33,351 bases of DNA from an uncultured Peptococcaceae bacterium (GTDB lineage: Bacteria; Bacillota; Limnochordia; Darwinibacteriales; Darwinibacteriaceae), in contig CALKAR010000293.1 of NCBI GenBank assembly GCA_937988745.1, positions 1 through 33,351 on the forward strand, in the 5' to 3' direction. The position numbers were made by a program, and so were the translations under genes. The notes under the pieces were generated by a model, which made no database searches, was not told the DNA's origin, and saw nothing but the letters and a program-made list of their open reading frames with translations. Below, piece by piece: positions 1 through 8,648 of this stretch; positions within the stretch are counted from its first letter, which is position 1, and each line of letters begins with the position of its first letter.

Positions 1-809
1 GGGATGGGAGAAATGATCGGGGCAACCCCCAACAGCACAGAAACTCCATACCGTTTTAGCCCATTCGCCACTCCAAAGCCGCTCAAGATCATGAATCCCG
101 CCGCGTAGTTGAGGGCGAAGTACGCCAGTCCTGCAAGCAGCGTCTGGATATAATAACGGCCGCGCGGGATGAAAAGCTCCCGGTAGTAGTGGTTAAACTC
201 ATCCAACCAATTCTGGGCCACTTCCCAGCGGACAAACAGGCGCTGTATGCGTTTGCCCTGCCAAACAAGGATTGTTAGTATCACAAGGATCGCAAAGTAC
301 GCGGCAAATCCCCACCGCACATACTTCACAGCTGAAGCCACGTCCAGAGAAATTTCTCCCATAACGCTCAGAACCGTAAAAGCGAGGATCGCAAGCCCTG
401 TCTGCGCGGCAAAACCGCCAAGCAGAACTATCGCCATGGCATGAGCACCGCTTCTTCCCCGGCGATATAGCGTATAGGCTATATAAGGCCCGCCCCCACC
501 AGCGAAGGGTGTCACTAGAGTGATAAAATTCGAAGCAATCAAAGTCAGAGTCATCTCCCACCAAGGGACGGGTTCACCTGTACCCTTGGTAAGGACACGC
601 ATGCGTACCCCATCCACGGCCCAAGATGCTGCCAAGCATAATAAAGCTGCCACAAAGTATTCTGTAGGATAGTCCTGCAGTTCCTCCCAGATATCCCTTG
701 GATGAGCAATTTGCGTAAAAACAAGTACCAGAGCGATAACAGCTGTAATAAGTCCAAAGATTATCCCTTTCCAGGGAATTTTCCAACCAGCCGATTCAGA
801 ATGATTCAT
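1..809 (-). CDS. Flippase-like membrane protein (LPG_synthase_TM / UPF0104 family), partial
   Basis: The reading frame is open from an ATG at 809 to the left edge, about 269 codons, so the C-terminus is missing. The product is an integral membrane protein with a first hydrophobic segment near residues 14-30 and several more. Residues about 101-125 carry the family signature: a TPFAGGGGPYIAYTLYRRG stretch, matching the P-x-GaGGe-x-x-r-y pattern of the lysylphosphatidylglycerol synthase transmembrane/UPF0104 family. Family members are thought to flip or handle lipids; no soluble synthase domain is visible in the part present. It starts 11 bases after the spoIID-like stop, with GAGGT 9 bases ahead of the ATG, so the two are probably co-transcribed. 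Other frames here hold only short ORFs. The family call is good; substrate unknown. Confidence 0.8.
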   Translation of the reverse strand, partial: MNHSESAGWKIPWKGIIFGLITAVIALVLVFTQIAHPRDIWEELQDYPTEYFVAALLCLAASWAVDGVRMRVLTKGTGEPVPWWEMTLTLIASNFITLVTPFAGGGGPYIAYTLYRRGRSGAHAMAIVLLGGFAAQTGLAILAFTVLSVMGEISLDVASAVKYVRWGFAAYFAILVILTILVWQGKRIQRLFVRWEVAQNWLDEFNHYYRELFIPRGRYYIQTLLAGLAYFALNYAAGFMILSGFGVANGLKRYGVSVLLGVAPIISPI

Positions 810-820
810 TAATGTCTACC

Positions 821-2602
821 TCATTCACTAACGTTATACGGCACGAGCTGCCGTTCAGGATAATATTTCGCAAGGATCTCCACATATGAGTGACCAGCAT
901 CAGCCATCTGCTTGGCCCCCCACTGGCTCATGCCGAGACCGTGTCCGCTTCCGCCGCCTGTAAATTTAATCGAGCTTATTCTTCCCGCCTCGTCGCGAGT
1001 AATATCCATGCTGAAATAAGCACTAGGAAGCAGCGCTTGATTGAGCACCCGTCCCCCACTGCGCTCCATGACAACATCGGTTCCGCCAGTGTACTGCTTG
1101 GCGGGACGCAGAACCGAGCGGATGTTGAGCTCACCGCGCACTTCGGCACTGCCAGTGGTCCCCTCAATCAAGAGGCAAACTGCCTTACCGGTACCGTCCC
1201 TCTCTGTAATCTTGAGGTTCTTTACTGTGCCGATCGATTTAGACAGGGTCCTCTGCAGCATGTTGTTCAGCTCAGTGCCCGACAAAGTGACACTCCACTT
1301 ATACCAGGGAGAAGCACTGTCCTGCGGGGAACTAGCGAAGAAGTAAGTGGATGTAATGCGCCCATCTGGATGCTGCAGCACCTCGCCAGCGGTCTGGTCA
1401 ATAGCCTGACGCGCCCTCTCTGCCTCTTGGTGGTTGTTGTACACCTGCGAGCTGGTGCTGTCATCGACATGGTATCCCCGCGCCCCATTGCGGGATTGAA
1501 AAGCCTGGGCTATCGCAAAGGTACGGGCCGCAACTGCCTGGGCCTTAAGAGCTTCTAAGGGCCAAGAAACTGGCATTTCGCTGGGCACTACCAGATACAG
1601 ATATTCTTCCAAACTGACTTCATTAATGACTTGGAACTTGCCGCCCGGCCGCAGAGTTACCTCGAACACTCCCCGATACTGAGGATAGAATTTTGGTGAC
1701 ACACCCCGCTGGAAACTGTCGATCCGGATCTGCCCTCCAGAAAAGGGTGTGATGTATACCCGGTTAGTAAATTCCCATTGTTCTCCGTGGGGATCAGTAA
1801 AGAGGAGCTTTTCATCACCGGAAGCAATGGTGATCTGTTCTCCGGGAGACACAAAGAAGCCGCGGCCAGAACGCCGTTCTTCCACGACGAATCCTGCGCC
1901 CACCGGAGTCAGTTCGAGTTTGCTGTGTTCTGTACTTGCAAATTGCTCAGTGGTTAGAAGAACCCTCATCCGATCGATCTTCTGGGGCGTGAGAATATCG
2001 ATTCGGATGATTTCACCCTGAAATACTGTAGCCTGCACTTGTTGGGCGCCAACGATAAAATCGGAAAACCTAATGGGCCGCGCCCCGTCTGGAAAATGCT
2101 CATACACAGGCGCGGTTGGCGAAATTGGGTATTCCCCATGGAACTCAAATTCTAGGCGGTCCTTGCTCACCATAATCACCCGATCAGGAGGGAGAGTGAG
2201 CGGCTGGTCGACCACATAAACCTTGAAACGCTCCAGTTCCTCATATTCGCCATCAGCTTTTTGTACATAAATCACAGCTTCAAGGGCCCCCGACAAGCGG
2301 TCAAAAAAGAGAAGCGGTGTCCGGTAGGAGGCACGGTTAACTTCGGTCTCGCATAAAGCCGCTCCATGATACAGCAGCGTACTGCCGTCGAAGACTTCTA
2401 AACCGATACCTATAATCTCGTCTAGATATTCGCTGTGTATGACAGCTTCTAGCGCAAAAGGCTGACGAGGACGGATATAACCCTGAGGGTAACCATCCTG
2501 ATCGAGCACATCAAGGTGCGCTGCGAGCATCGCCTCTTCAGCCTGCAGAGAGGCAGGAAAAACCATAATAAGACCCAGGAATAAGACCAGCAGCTTGATC
2601 AT
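821..2602 (-). CDS. SpoIID/LytB-domain protein, predicted secreted lytic transglycosylase
   Basis: This 593-residue protein has an N-terminal signal peptide (residues 1-21, hydrophobic then LQA-EE). Residues about 22-290 form a beta-rich region I do not recognise. The SpoIID domain fills about 310-590: the EYL-x4-PSEMP motif at 333-344 places the family's catalytic glutamate at E342, followed by the ALKAQAVAARTFA helix at 351-363, and the C-terminal GHGLGMSQWGA block at 554-563. SpoIID cleaves glycan strands and, in spore formers, works with SpoIIP during engulfment; other paralogues act in vegetative walls. B. subtilis SpoIID is about 340 residues, so this one has a long extra N-terminal half. 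The usual SSGG-x-TE segment is replaced by FFASSPQDSASPWY (about 421-434). RBS GAAGGTG precedes the ATG. It may be a paralogue rather than the engulfment enzyme. Confidence 0.9.
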   Translation of the reverse strand: MIKLLVLFLGLIMVFPASLQAEEAMLAAHLDVLDQDGYPQGYIRPRQPFALEAVIHSEYLDEIIGIGLEVFDGSTLLYHGAALCETEVNRASYRTPLLFFDRLSGALEAVIYVQKADGEYEELERFKVYVVDQPLTLPPDRVIMVSKDRLEFEFHGEYPISPTAPVYEHFPDGARPIRFSDFIVGAQQVQATVFQGEIIRIDILTPQKIDRMRVLLTTEQFASTEHSKLELTPVGAGFVVEERRSGRGFFVSPGEQITIASGDEKLLFTDPHGEQWEFTNRVYITPFSGGQIRIDSFQRGVSPKFYPQYRGVFEVTLRPGGKFQVINEVSLEEYLYLVVPSEMPVSWPLEALKAQAVAARTFAIAQAFQSRNGARGYHVDDSTSSQVYNNHQEAERARQAIDQTAGEVLQHPDGRITSTYFFASSPQDSASPWYKWSVTLSGTELNNMLQRTLSKSIGTVKNLKITERDGTGKAVCLLIEGTTGSAEVRGELNIRSVLRPAKQYTGGTDVVMERSGGRVLNQALLPSAYFSMDITRDEAGRISSIKFTGGGSGHGLGMSQWGAKQMADAGHSYVEILAKYYPERQLVPYNVSE

Positions 2603-2639
2603 AAATACACCTTCTTTAGCCCAATGGGCGCCACTATGC

Positions 2640-2645
2640 TATAAT
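2640..2645 (+). promoter_or_regulatory. Candidate -10 element for the exonuclease gene
   Basis: A perfect TATAAT lies 33 bases ahead of the TTG start in the short divergent gap after spoIID. I find no good -35 box at 16-18 bases, so only the -10 is supported. Confidence 0.45.
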
Positions 2646-2677
2646 AGTTACTAAGTGTCTTGCAAAGGAGAAGAAAA

Positions 2678-3556
2678 TTGACTGCAACAACAGAGCTGCC
2701 TAAGACCTGCCTTGTGCTCGATTCCTTTGCTTTGGCCTACCGGGCCTTCTTTGGAATGCCGAGCACAATTCGCACCCGTTCAGGGCAAGCGATCAACGCT
2801 GTCTTGGGCTTTTACAACACCGTTTATTCTCTCATAGAACAGTTCCGTCCCCACTACGTGGTGGTGGCATCGGATCATCCTGAACCTACTTTCCGGCATA
2901 ATCTCTATTCGGAATACAAAGCACAAAGACCTCCTATGCCAGAGGATCTTAAGAGTCAGCTTCCCCTGATTAGGGAGGTTATTGCAAGCCTTGAGATTCC
3001 GCTGTTGAAAGCACCTGGGTACGAGGCTGATGATATCATCGGAACCATCACCCGCTGTCTGCCTCCCAAGACTCACTGCTATGTGATCACAACAGACCGG
3101 GATGCGCTGCAGCTCTCCAATGAGCAGGTGACCATCGTGGCACCTAACAGCAGAGCTAACAAGGTATACACTCCTGAAATTGTGAAACATGAGTGGGGCG
3201 TCGTGCCGGAACGCATTCCTGACGTAAAAGCGCTGATGGGCGATGGCAGCGACAATATTCCGGGGGTACCGCTGGTCGGTCCGAAAACCGCTGTCCGTTG
3301 GCTCCAAGTATATGATACAGTGGAGAATCTGTTAGAGCATGTGCATGAACTAAAAGGAAAAGCCGCGCAGAATCTCGCGGCTCATAAAGAAGAGGTTCTC
3401 TTATACAAGTATCTGGCCACCATTAACTGCAGTGTTCCCGGAATCATCTGCTGGAAACAGGCAATGCTGGGGTTCGACCCACAAGTGGTGCGCCAAACCC
3501 TCGATCAAATCGGAATCCGAGCCTCTGTGCCTTCCACTGACCACTTGGTCAGTTAG
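2678..3556 (+). CDS. Stand-alone 5'-3' exonuclease (PolA N-terminal-like, YpcP type)
   Basis: This is a structure-specific flap/5'-3' exonuclease of the PolA N-terminal family without a polymerase domain (about 292 residues). Metal-binding acidic clusters are visible at D15 (LVLDSF), E116/D118/D119 (GYEADD), D140/D142 (TTDRD) and D189/D192 (GDGSDN), followed by the helix-hairpin-helix PGVPLVGPKTA at about 195-205. I start it at the TTG at 2678 because AAAGGAG ends 7 bases upstream. An in-frame TTG at 2660 would place that ribosome binding site inside the gene. In B. subtilis such proteins remove RNA primers alongside Pol I. The 3' end overlaps the nagZ 3' end by 8 bases on the opposite strand. 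Confidence 0.93.
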   Translation: MTATTELPKTCLVLDSFALAYRAFFGMPSTIRTRSGQAINAVLGFYNTVYSLIEQFRPHYVVVASDHPEPTFRHNLYSEYKAQRPPMPEDLKSQLPLIREVIASLEIPLLKAPGYEADDIIGTITRCLPPKTHCYVITTDRDALQLSNEQVTIVAPNSRANKVYTPEIVKHEWGVVPERIPDVKALMGDGSDNIPGVPLVGPKTAVRWLQVYDTVENLLEHVHELKGKAAQNLAAHKEEVLLYKYLATINCSVPGIICWKQAMLGFDPQVVRQTLDQIGIRASVPSTDHLVS

Positions 3557-5108
3557 GAATAGATACAGGCAGCCGTCCTACTGCGGGGCGCCGCCCTAAG
3601 AGTACTGCTGCTCCCTGACGTAGGGCCTCAGGACGATTAGAGTAGAGAACCAGATAAACCCTAGCATCCGGAAAGACTGCCAGCTCGTATGGAGTACGGG
3701 TGCCCACAACAGCGTGCTGCGGACAATTCTCTACTACATAATTGACCAGCCTGGCCTGCTCGGGAAACCGGTGAGCGTCTTGGGTGACCATAACTACTAG
3801 ATCATTGGGCTGAATCTGCTCAATGATCTTTTTATATTCTTCGTCAGTGACTTCTGCACTTATATAGAGCGGCTTCACTTCTGCCCCAAGGTCGGCGAGA
3901 GCCTGTGCCAAGCTGAAATCGTCTCCTACCTGCTCTTCAGCAAGTGATGCCGCTGTATGCATAACTTCTACCACAGTGATAGGACTGTTGGGTAGGGGAA
4001 TATGCTCACTGCCTCTGACCACTGTGATGCTGTCTCCGTAAGCCTCTTCCATCAATGCCTGATTCTCCGAACTGCCCACCGGCATGTCTGGGAAAGGCCA
4101 TTTCACAAAGCGGCGTTTGGCTTTGGAAATGCGAGCGAGCGACTCGTTGATGCGTTCTTCTGAAATGCGTCCTTTTTTGACAGCCTCCACTACTGCCCAA
4201 AAAGCTCTCTCCTGCAGTTCTTGGGTATGGCTTATTAGAACCATGTCATTACCGGCTTCGACGGCTAAAATCGCGGCCTCTTCCATCGACAGCTGTTTTG
4301 TCACAGCCTGCATCTCCATGCAGTCGGTCAAGATCAGACCATCATAACCAAGTTCGCTGCGTAGAAGTCCAGTCAGAACAGGATTTGAAAGGGAAGCGGG
4401 CCGCCCCGGAATGGGTTCGATGGCAGGAAACACCACATGCGAACTTAGAATGCCCTGCACACCACTGGCAATCGCGCGCCGGAAAGGCAGAAGCTCCACT
4501 TGTTCCAAGCGCTCTCGGGCATGATTGATGACTGGCAGTCCGTAGTGCGAGTCGACCGCGGTATCACCATGTCCAGGGAAGTGCTTAGCAGTCGCTAATA
4601 CAGATTCCTGCAGTCCCTTAATGGTGGCTTCGCCAAGGTCTGCAACGAGTTCTGGATCTTCCCCAAATGAACGCACACCGATCACGGGGTTGTGCGGATT
4701 GTTGTTGACATCAACACAGGGTGCAAGATTAATGGAAAAGCCTAAGCTGGCGAGTTCTTCGCCAACCACCTTCCCGATCTGATAGGCCCTATCAGGAGAG
4801 GCCAAAGCTCCGACTGCCATGGCTGCAGGAGCAGCGCTCACCCCATCCTTAATGCGGATCACCTGCCCGCCTTCTTGATCGATAGAAATAAATAACCCAA
4901 CCCCAAACGGGCTGTCTAAAGCCAGCTTCTGCAGTGTGGAGTTGAGTTCAGCAATCTGAGCCGCACTATCAATATTTCGAGAAAACATAATGATGCCGCC
5001 CAGGTTATATTCCTGGATGAATTTGCGGATATAATCTGGCACGCTTGTTCCTGAAAAACCAAACATCATCATCTGGCCAACTTTAGCCTCGATCGGCCAG
5101 TTATTCAT
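3549..5108 (-). CDS. nagZ: Beta-N-acetylglucosaminidase, GH3 family (NagZ)
   Basis: The enzyme releases terminal GlcNAc from peptidoglycan fragments. The NagZ signature KHFPGHG (175-181) is followed by DSH (186-188), the Asp-His pair used as general acid/base in this subfamily. The nucleophile is D262 in LILTDCMEM. At 519 residues it carries a second C-terminal alpha/beta domain (after about 345), as in two-domain Bacillota NagZ. Unlike the secreted B. subtilis enzyme there is no signal peptide, so it should act in the cytoplasm. I choose ATG at 5108: GAGGTGG lies about 5 bases upstream, while a GTG at 5117 lacks a site. The start overlaps the 3' end of the upstream kinase gene by 8 bases, suggesting translational coupling. 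It is last in the murQ-regulator-kinase-nagZ operon. Confidence 0.95.
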   Translation of the reverse strand: MNNWPIEAKVGQMMMFGFSGTSVPDYIRKFIQEYNLGGIIMFSRNIDSAAQIAELNSTLQKLALDSPFGVGLFISIDQEGGQVIRIKDGVSAAPAAMAVGALASPDRAYQIGKVVGEELASLGFSINLAPCVDVNNNPHNPVIGVRSFGEDPELVADLGEATIKGLQESVLATAKHFPGHGDTAVDSHYGLPVINHARERLEQVELLPFRRAIASGVQGILSSHVVFPAIEPIPGRPASLSNPVLTGLLRSELGYDGLILTDCMEMQAVTKQLSMEEAAILAVEAGNDMVLISHTQELQERAFWAVVEAVKKGRISEERINESLARISKAKRRFVKWPFPDMPVGSSENQALMEEAYGDSITVVRGSEHIPLPNSPITVVEVMHTAASLAEEQVGDDFSLAQALADLGAEVKPLYISAEVTDEEYKKIIEQIQPNDLVVMVTQDAHRFPEQARLVNYVVENCPQHAVVGTRTPYELAVFPDARVYLVLYSNRPEALRQGAAVLLGRRPAVGRLPVSIPN

Positions 5109-6090
5109 CGATACCACCTCGTTTTTCCCACTGTCTTATGCTGGGAAGCACATCTGCGGGAGAAAGCCCAACCAGACCATAGCCCGCCAGCAGCGCTCCT
5201 ACCACAGGTTCAAAATCCGGCGGAAGAGCCTTCGCCAACGGAGCCTTTTCGGAAAGGGCATTCTGCAGTGGATCTAGGATTATGCTCCCAGCAGCAAAAA
5301 CGCCACCACAGGTTCCTACTCGGCAGGGTATCTCCTTTAGGCCAGCCTTTTCTACTACAGCTCCAGCAAGTTTCCCCAATTCCCGGCCAGCTTCACTCAC
5401 AATCCGCTGGCATACGTGGTTCCCCGCCTGAGCAAGCCGGACGATAACAGGTGAGAAACTGCCAATCAATCCCCGGTCAATAGGATTGCGGTAAACGATC
5501 TCTAAGATTTCCGGGACCGTTGAAATCTGAAAATGAGCCAGCAGCGCTTCTTCTAGTTCAGTATTCCTGGACGCTGTTCCGTCAAGAGACTGCAGCAGAT
5601 ACATAATAGCCTGCTGGGTTATCCAAAATGAACTGCCTTCATCGCCCAGCAGATAACCCCAGCCTCCGACGCGGGAATACTCTCCATTCTTTCTTCCCAA
5701 GGCTATGGAGCCTGTTCCTGAAATAACAATCGCACCGTCATCACCTGACAGAGCACCGATCAGCGCCATCTTGGCATCTATTTCAACGGAAACCTTGCGG
5801 AAACCTAGGTTGAGAAAACCCTCTGTGAGGCGCTCAATAGAACCTGGAATGCTTGTTCCTGATACACCGGCAGCAAGGAACGCTCCCCGGCTGATAATAT
5901 CGCTCCAGGTCAGACCGCTGTGAGCTAGAGCACTTTGAACAGCTTCTCTAACTGCCTTCATAACTCCTTCATACCCCTGGACTGCCACGTTGCCGGGGCC
6001 ACCTCTGCCGCGGCCGACCAGCTCCCCTTGCGGTCCACCGACCAATACTTTAGTAGAAGTACCACCGCAGTCTGCACCAATGATATACAT
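5101..6090 (-). CDS. murK: N-acetylmuramic acid / N-acetylglucosamine kinase (BadF/BadG ATPase family, MurK-like)
   Basis: This 329-residue protein has the sugar-kinase/Hsp70-fold phosphate motif at its N-terminus (GADCGGTSTK, residues 5-14), a second phosphate loop GTGS near 126 and the GDEGSSFWI segment near 150, as in eukaryote-type GlcNAc kinases. In Clostridium acetobutylicum a homologous kinase, MurK, sits beside nagZ and phosphorylates both MurNAc and GlcNAc. The same neighbour here, plus murQ two genes upstream, supports that role: it would supply MurNAc-6-phosphate for MurQ. RBS GGAGG lies 8 bases before the ATG. The gap to the regulator stop is 13 bases. The exact sugar preference cannot be read from sequence; a plain GlcNAc kinase is the alternative. 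Confidence 0.85.
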   Translation of the reverse strand: MYIIGADCGGTSTKVLVGGPQGELVGRGRGGPGNVAVQGYEGVMKAVREAVQSALAHSGLTWSDIISRGAFLAAGVSGTSIPGSIERLTEGFLNLGFRKVSVEIDAKMALIGALSGDDGAIVISGTGSIALGRKNGEYSRVGGWGYLLGDEGSSFWITQQAIMYLLQSLDGTASRNTELEEALLAHFQISTVPEILEIVYRNPIDRGLIGSFSPVIVRLAQAGNHVCQRIVSEAGRELGKLAGAVVEKAGLKEIPCRVGTCGGVFAAGSIILDPLQNALSEKAPLAKALPPDFEPVVGALLAGYGLVGLSPADVLPSIRQWEKRGGIDE

Positions 6091-6103
6091 ATAAAGACCT
6101 CCA

Positions 6104-6955
6104 CTAGGCCTGTTTTCGACTGGCTACTGCCGCTCTTGTCCGCTCAATACATTCCTGCGAACGTTCGTAATCCTCTAGAGCCGCACTGATAAACAAGGCA
6201 TCAACCGTACTCAACTGAGCAATGCGTGAGGAAATCGCTCCTGAACGGAAGACATTTTCTTGAGCCGCTGTTAGGAGAACAATATCGCAAAGCTGGGCAA
6301 TCCGAGATTTTGGGAAGTTTGTTATACCGATGGTAACCGCGCCTGATTCTTTCGCAAGCGCAATCGCCTGGGCAACCTCAATTGTTTCTCCTGAATAGGA
6401 AATTCCCACAGCCACATCACCAGGCTTCAGAAGTGCAGCCCGCGTCAGCTGCATGTGGGCATCGACGAAAGACCTAGCTGGCAGACCAATGCGCGCAAAT
6501 TTCTGTTCCGCATCCTGGGCTACAAGCCCGCTAGCACCCAGTCCATAGAAATGGATTTCCGAAGCAGCAACCAAAGCCTGAACTGCCTCAGCAAGAGACT
6601 CTTCTGAAAGGGTCTGAGCTGTATCCTGCAGTGCTTGAATATTGCTCTGGAAGATCTTGTCCCGTACAGCTGCCGCATCATCACCGGGCTCAATTTCTCC
6701 ATAAATCGGCTCAGGTTTTGTAGCCACATCTTGAGCGAGCAAAATCTTGAATTCCTGAAATCCTTTATATCCCAAACGCTTGCAGAACTTAACTACCGTT
6801 GCATCAGAAACCTCTGCTCGACGGCCCAGCTCGGTGATGGACAAATGAACCGCCTCTTCAGGATTCTTGAGTATTTCTCGCGCAACGCGCTGCTCCGCAG
6901 GACGCAGTGTTGGGAATACTCCGCGAATATGCAGCAGTGTATTTTCTTCGCCCAT
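6104..6955 (-). CDS. MurR/RpiR-family transcriptional regulator
   Basis: The 283-residue protein has an N-terminal RpiR helix-turn-helix domain (about 1-80; SITELGRRAEVSDATVVKF from residue 39 is the recognition region) and a C-terminal SIS sugar-phosphate-binding domain (about 120-260), with the phosphosugar loop GLGASG and the SYSGET motif. MurR in E. coli represses murQP and responds to MurNAc-6-phosphate. Sitting between murQ and the kinase gene, this one most likely senses the same metabolite and controls its own operon. Operator sites are not evident to me in the murQ upstream region. It starts at ATG 6955, 15 bases after the murQ stop, with GGGAG a little over 10 bases ahead. Confidence 0.92.
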   Translation of the reverse strand: MGEENTLLHIRGVFPTLRPAEQRVAREILKNPEEAVHLSITELGRRAEVSDATVVKFCKRLGYKGFQEFKILLAQDVATKPEPIYGEIEPGDDAAAVRDKIFQSNIQALQDTAQTLSEESLAEAVQALVAASEIHFYGLGASGLVAQDAEQKFARIGLPARSFVDAHMQLTRAALLKPGDVAVGISYSGETIEVAQAIALAKESGAVTIGITNFPKSRIAQLCDIVLLTAAQENVFRSGAISSRIAQLSTVDALFISAALEDYERSQECIERTRAAVASRKQA

Positions 6956-6970
6956 GTTGTACTCAACTCC

Positions 6971-7903
6971 CTACTTCATACCAGTTTCTGCATCAGCGAT
7001 CTGCAGTGCCCTACCCACAACCCCTTCTCCCTGCTCTAAGTAACTTAGAGCTTGAGCAAGAGTGCAGTGAGCCTTTGCCATTACAATAGCCGCTTTGATA
7101 TTCCATTCTGCTTCGACAAGATACTGCCGCGCTTCCTCAACCGAGACACCTGTGGTCTCTGATACCATATGCTGCGCCCGCACCCGCAGTTTCTGATTAG
7201 TAGGAATCATGTCTACCATGAAATTCTGATACACCTTCCCCAACCGGATCATAGCGGTCGTGCTGAGCATATTGAGGACTATTTTCTGTGCTGTGCCCGC
7301 CTTCATCCGTGTTGACCCAGTTACGATTTCTGGGCCAACAATTGGAGCAATCGTGATGTGCGCCAGCTTCTCCACTTCACTGGGTGAATTGCAGGTTAGG
7401 GCGATCGCGGTAGCCCCCGCTGTGCGAGTAACCTGAAGTGCGCCTAAGACATAAGGAGTGCGGCCGCTGGCTGTGATCCCCACTACCACATCATCTTCAG
7501 TCAAAGCTAATTCTCTGACAGCTGCACGCCCGGCATCTGCATCATCTTCTGCCCGCTCAACCGGCGTAAAAACCGCTTCCCGTCCCCCAGCAATTATAGC
7601 CTTTACTTTGTCTTCACCTACGCCGTAGGTGGGCAGCAGTTCCGCTGCATCCAGGATTCCCAACCGCCCACTGGTGCCAGAACCAAGGTAGAAGAGCCGG
7701 CCGCCCTTTTTCAAGGCATCGGCAATAACATCGGCGGCACGTACTATTTGGGGAATCTCCTGTTCTACTGCCTTGATAACAACTCTGTCTTCGGCCGCCA
7801 TCAAGCGGACAATTTCTTCAGTAGTGGCTGTATCAATATGCATTGAGGCTTGATTGCGCTGCTCAGTCGTTAAGGCAGTGAGGTGATCGAGTTTATTTTC
7901 CAT
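6971..7903 (-). CDS. murQ: N-acetylmuramic acid 6-phosphate etherase
   Basis: MurQ cleaves the lactyl ether of MurNAc-6-phosphate to GlcNAc-6-phosphate and D-lactate. The 310-residue length is typical. The SIS-fold phosphosugar loop GSGTSGRLG (74-82) runs into DAAELLPTYG with the conserved catalytic glutamate at E88; a second conserved acidic residue is near E119. The ASGRTPYVLG and GSTRMKAGTAQK blocks are intact, and a UBA-like helical tail ends the protein. It is first in the operon, with AAAGG upstream of the ATG. No PTS transporter of the MurP type is present, so its substrate should come from the kinase encoded two genes downstream. Confidence 0.97.
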   Translation of the reverse strand: MENKLDHLTALTTEQRNQASMHIDTATTEEIVRLMAAEDRVVIKAVEQEIPQIVRAADVIADALKKGGRLFYLGSGTSGRLGILDAAELLPTYGVGEDKVKAIIAGGREAVFTPVERAEDDADAGRAAVRELALTEDDVVVGITASGRTPYVLGALQVTRTAGATAIALTCNSPSEVEKLAHITIAPIVGPEIVTGSTRMKAGTAQKIVLNMLSTTAMIRLGKVYQNFMVDMIPTNQKLRVRAQHMVSETTGVSVEEARQYLVEAEWNIKAAIVMAKAHCTLAQALSYLEQGEGVVGRALQIADAETGMK

Positions 7904-8008
7904 GGATACTTACCTTTCCAAAGAGTTTTAACCATAATATTCGCAGCGCAGGTAAAAAATCCTTCCTGATACCCCGTCTGGAGCACAATCTGTTAACTCG
8001 CTGCCCAT

Positions 8009-8037
8009 TTGACAATTATCAGAATATTATGTATACT
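8009..8037 (+). promoter_or_regulatory. Sigma-A promoter of the C39 peptidase/beta-barrel pair
   Basis: TTGACA at 8009-8014 and TATACT at 8032-8037 are separated by exactly 17 bases, with an AT-rich spacer. The GTG start follows 23 bases after the -10. This is among the closest matches to consensus in the window and suggests vigorous, housekeeping-type transcription. Confidence 0.85.
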
Positions 8038-8060
8038 TCTTTCTAAAGGATGGTGATTCA

Positions 8061-8621
8061 GTGTATCTCATGTTTCTCTTTGTCCTGCTCGGTCAGAGCT
8101 TGTCCCATATCGACTTGGTGTACCACGGAACCACTGCCCAAGTGTATGACTGGGACTGTGCCTTAGCTTGCGCTGATACCATACTAGAGTGGACAGGCAT
8201 CTCTCCTAGCGAAGATATCTTACTGGAAATAATTAAACCCAAACGCTCTATATCCTTTCGGCACCTGCAGGAGTACCTGCAGAGACACGGCCTTCCATCT
8301 CAAGGATATCGCCTTGAATGGGAACACTTTACCCATTTCTTAACTGAAAACCCAGGCAATCCGCTGCTTGTCCATCTAGAAGAAAACGGTGGTCATTTTG
8401 TGCTGGCCATAGGAATGACTCCTACAGGGGTGGTCACATCTGATCCAGCCCATGGCGTGCACGTTATACCAGCTTCAGATTTTCAAGTAGTATGGAGCGG
8501 CAATGTACTCTATTTCCCAAGCTTAGAACCTCTACCAAAAGCATTGGAAGTTCTTAGAACCACAGTGCAGCGCTGTGAGTTGCTGGAAAGAGCTCGCCGC
8601 TTAAGACCTCCTAGTTTTTGA
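8061..8621 (+). CDS. Exported C39-like cysteine peptidase
   Basis: The 186-residue protein begins with a short hydrophobic segment (1-15) that could be a signal peptide or anchor. Residues 27-38 (QVYDWDCALACA) match the papain-like C39 motif: Q27 as oxyanion-hole residue six positions before nucleophile C33. H112 (GGHFVLAIG) and D128 (TSDPAHG) complete the Cys-His-Asp triad in the expected order and spacing. C39 domains of bacteriocin exporters cut after double-glycine leaders; here there is no ABC transporter domain or double-glycine substrate nearby, so the target is unknown. Start is GTG at 8061, with AAAGG about 11 bases upstream. The beta-barrel-like gene follows after 27 bases and is probably co-transcribed. 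Confidence 0.75.
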   Translation: MYLMFLFVLLGQSLSHIDLVYHGTTAQVYDWDCALACADTILEWTGISPSEDILLEIIKPKRSISFRHLQEYLQRHGLPSQGYRLEWEHFTHFLTENPGNPLLVHLEENGGHFVLAIGMTPTGVVTSDPAHGVHVIPASDFQVVWSGNVLYFPSLEPLPKALEVLRTTVQRCELLERARRLRPPSF

Positions 8622-8648
8622 AAACAATCACATAGAAAGGATAAAGCA

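Noticed and set aside
199..757. Minus-strand frames of 68-121 residues near the left edge
   Set aside because: They are out of frame with the open-ended membrane protein starting at 809, which has family motifs and a ribosome binding site; their composition (Cys/Arg-rich) is shadow-like.
890..1558. 222-residue plus-strand frame opposite the spoIID-like gene
   Set aside because: It lies wholly inside a well-supported gene, has no ribosome binding site and no recognisable motif.
7904..8008. Promoter and MurR-type operator for murQ
   Set aside because: TATTAT and TTAACA occur on the minus strand but not at workable spacing, and I see no clear palindrome.
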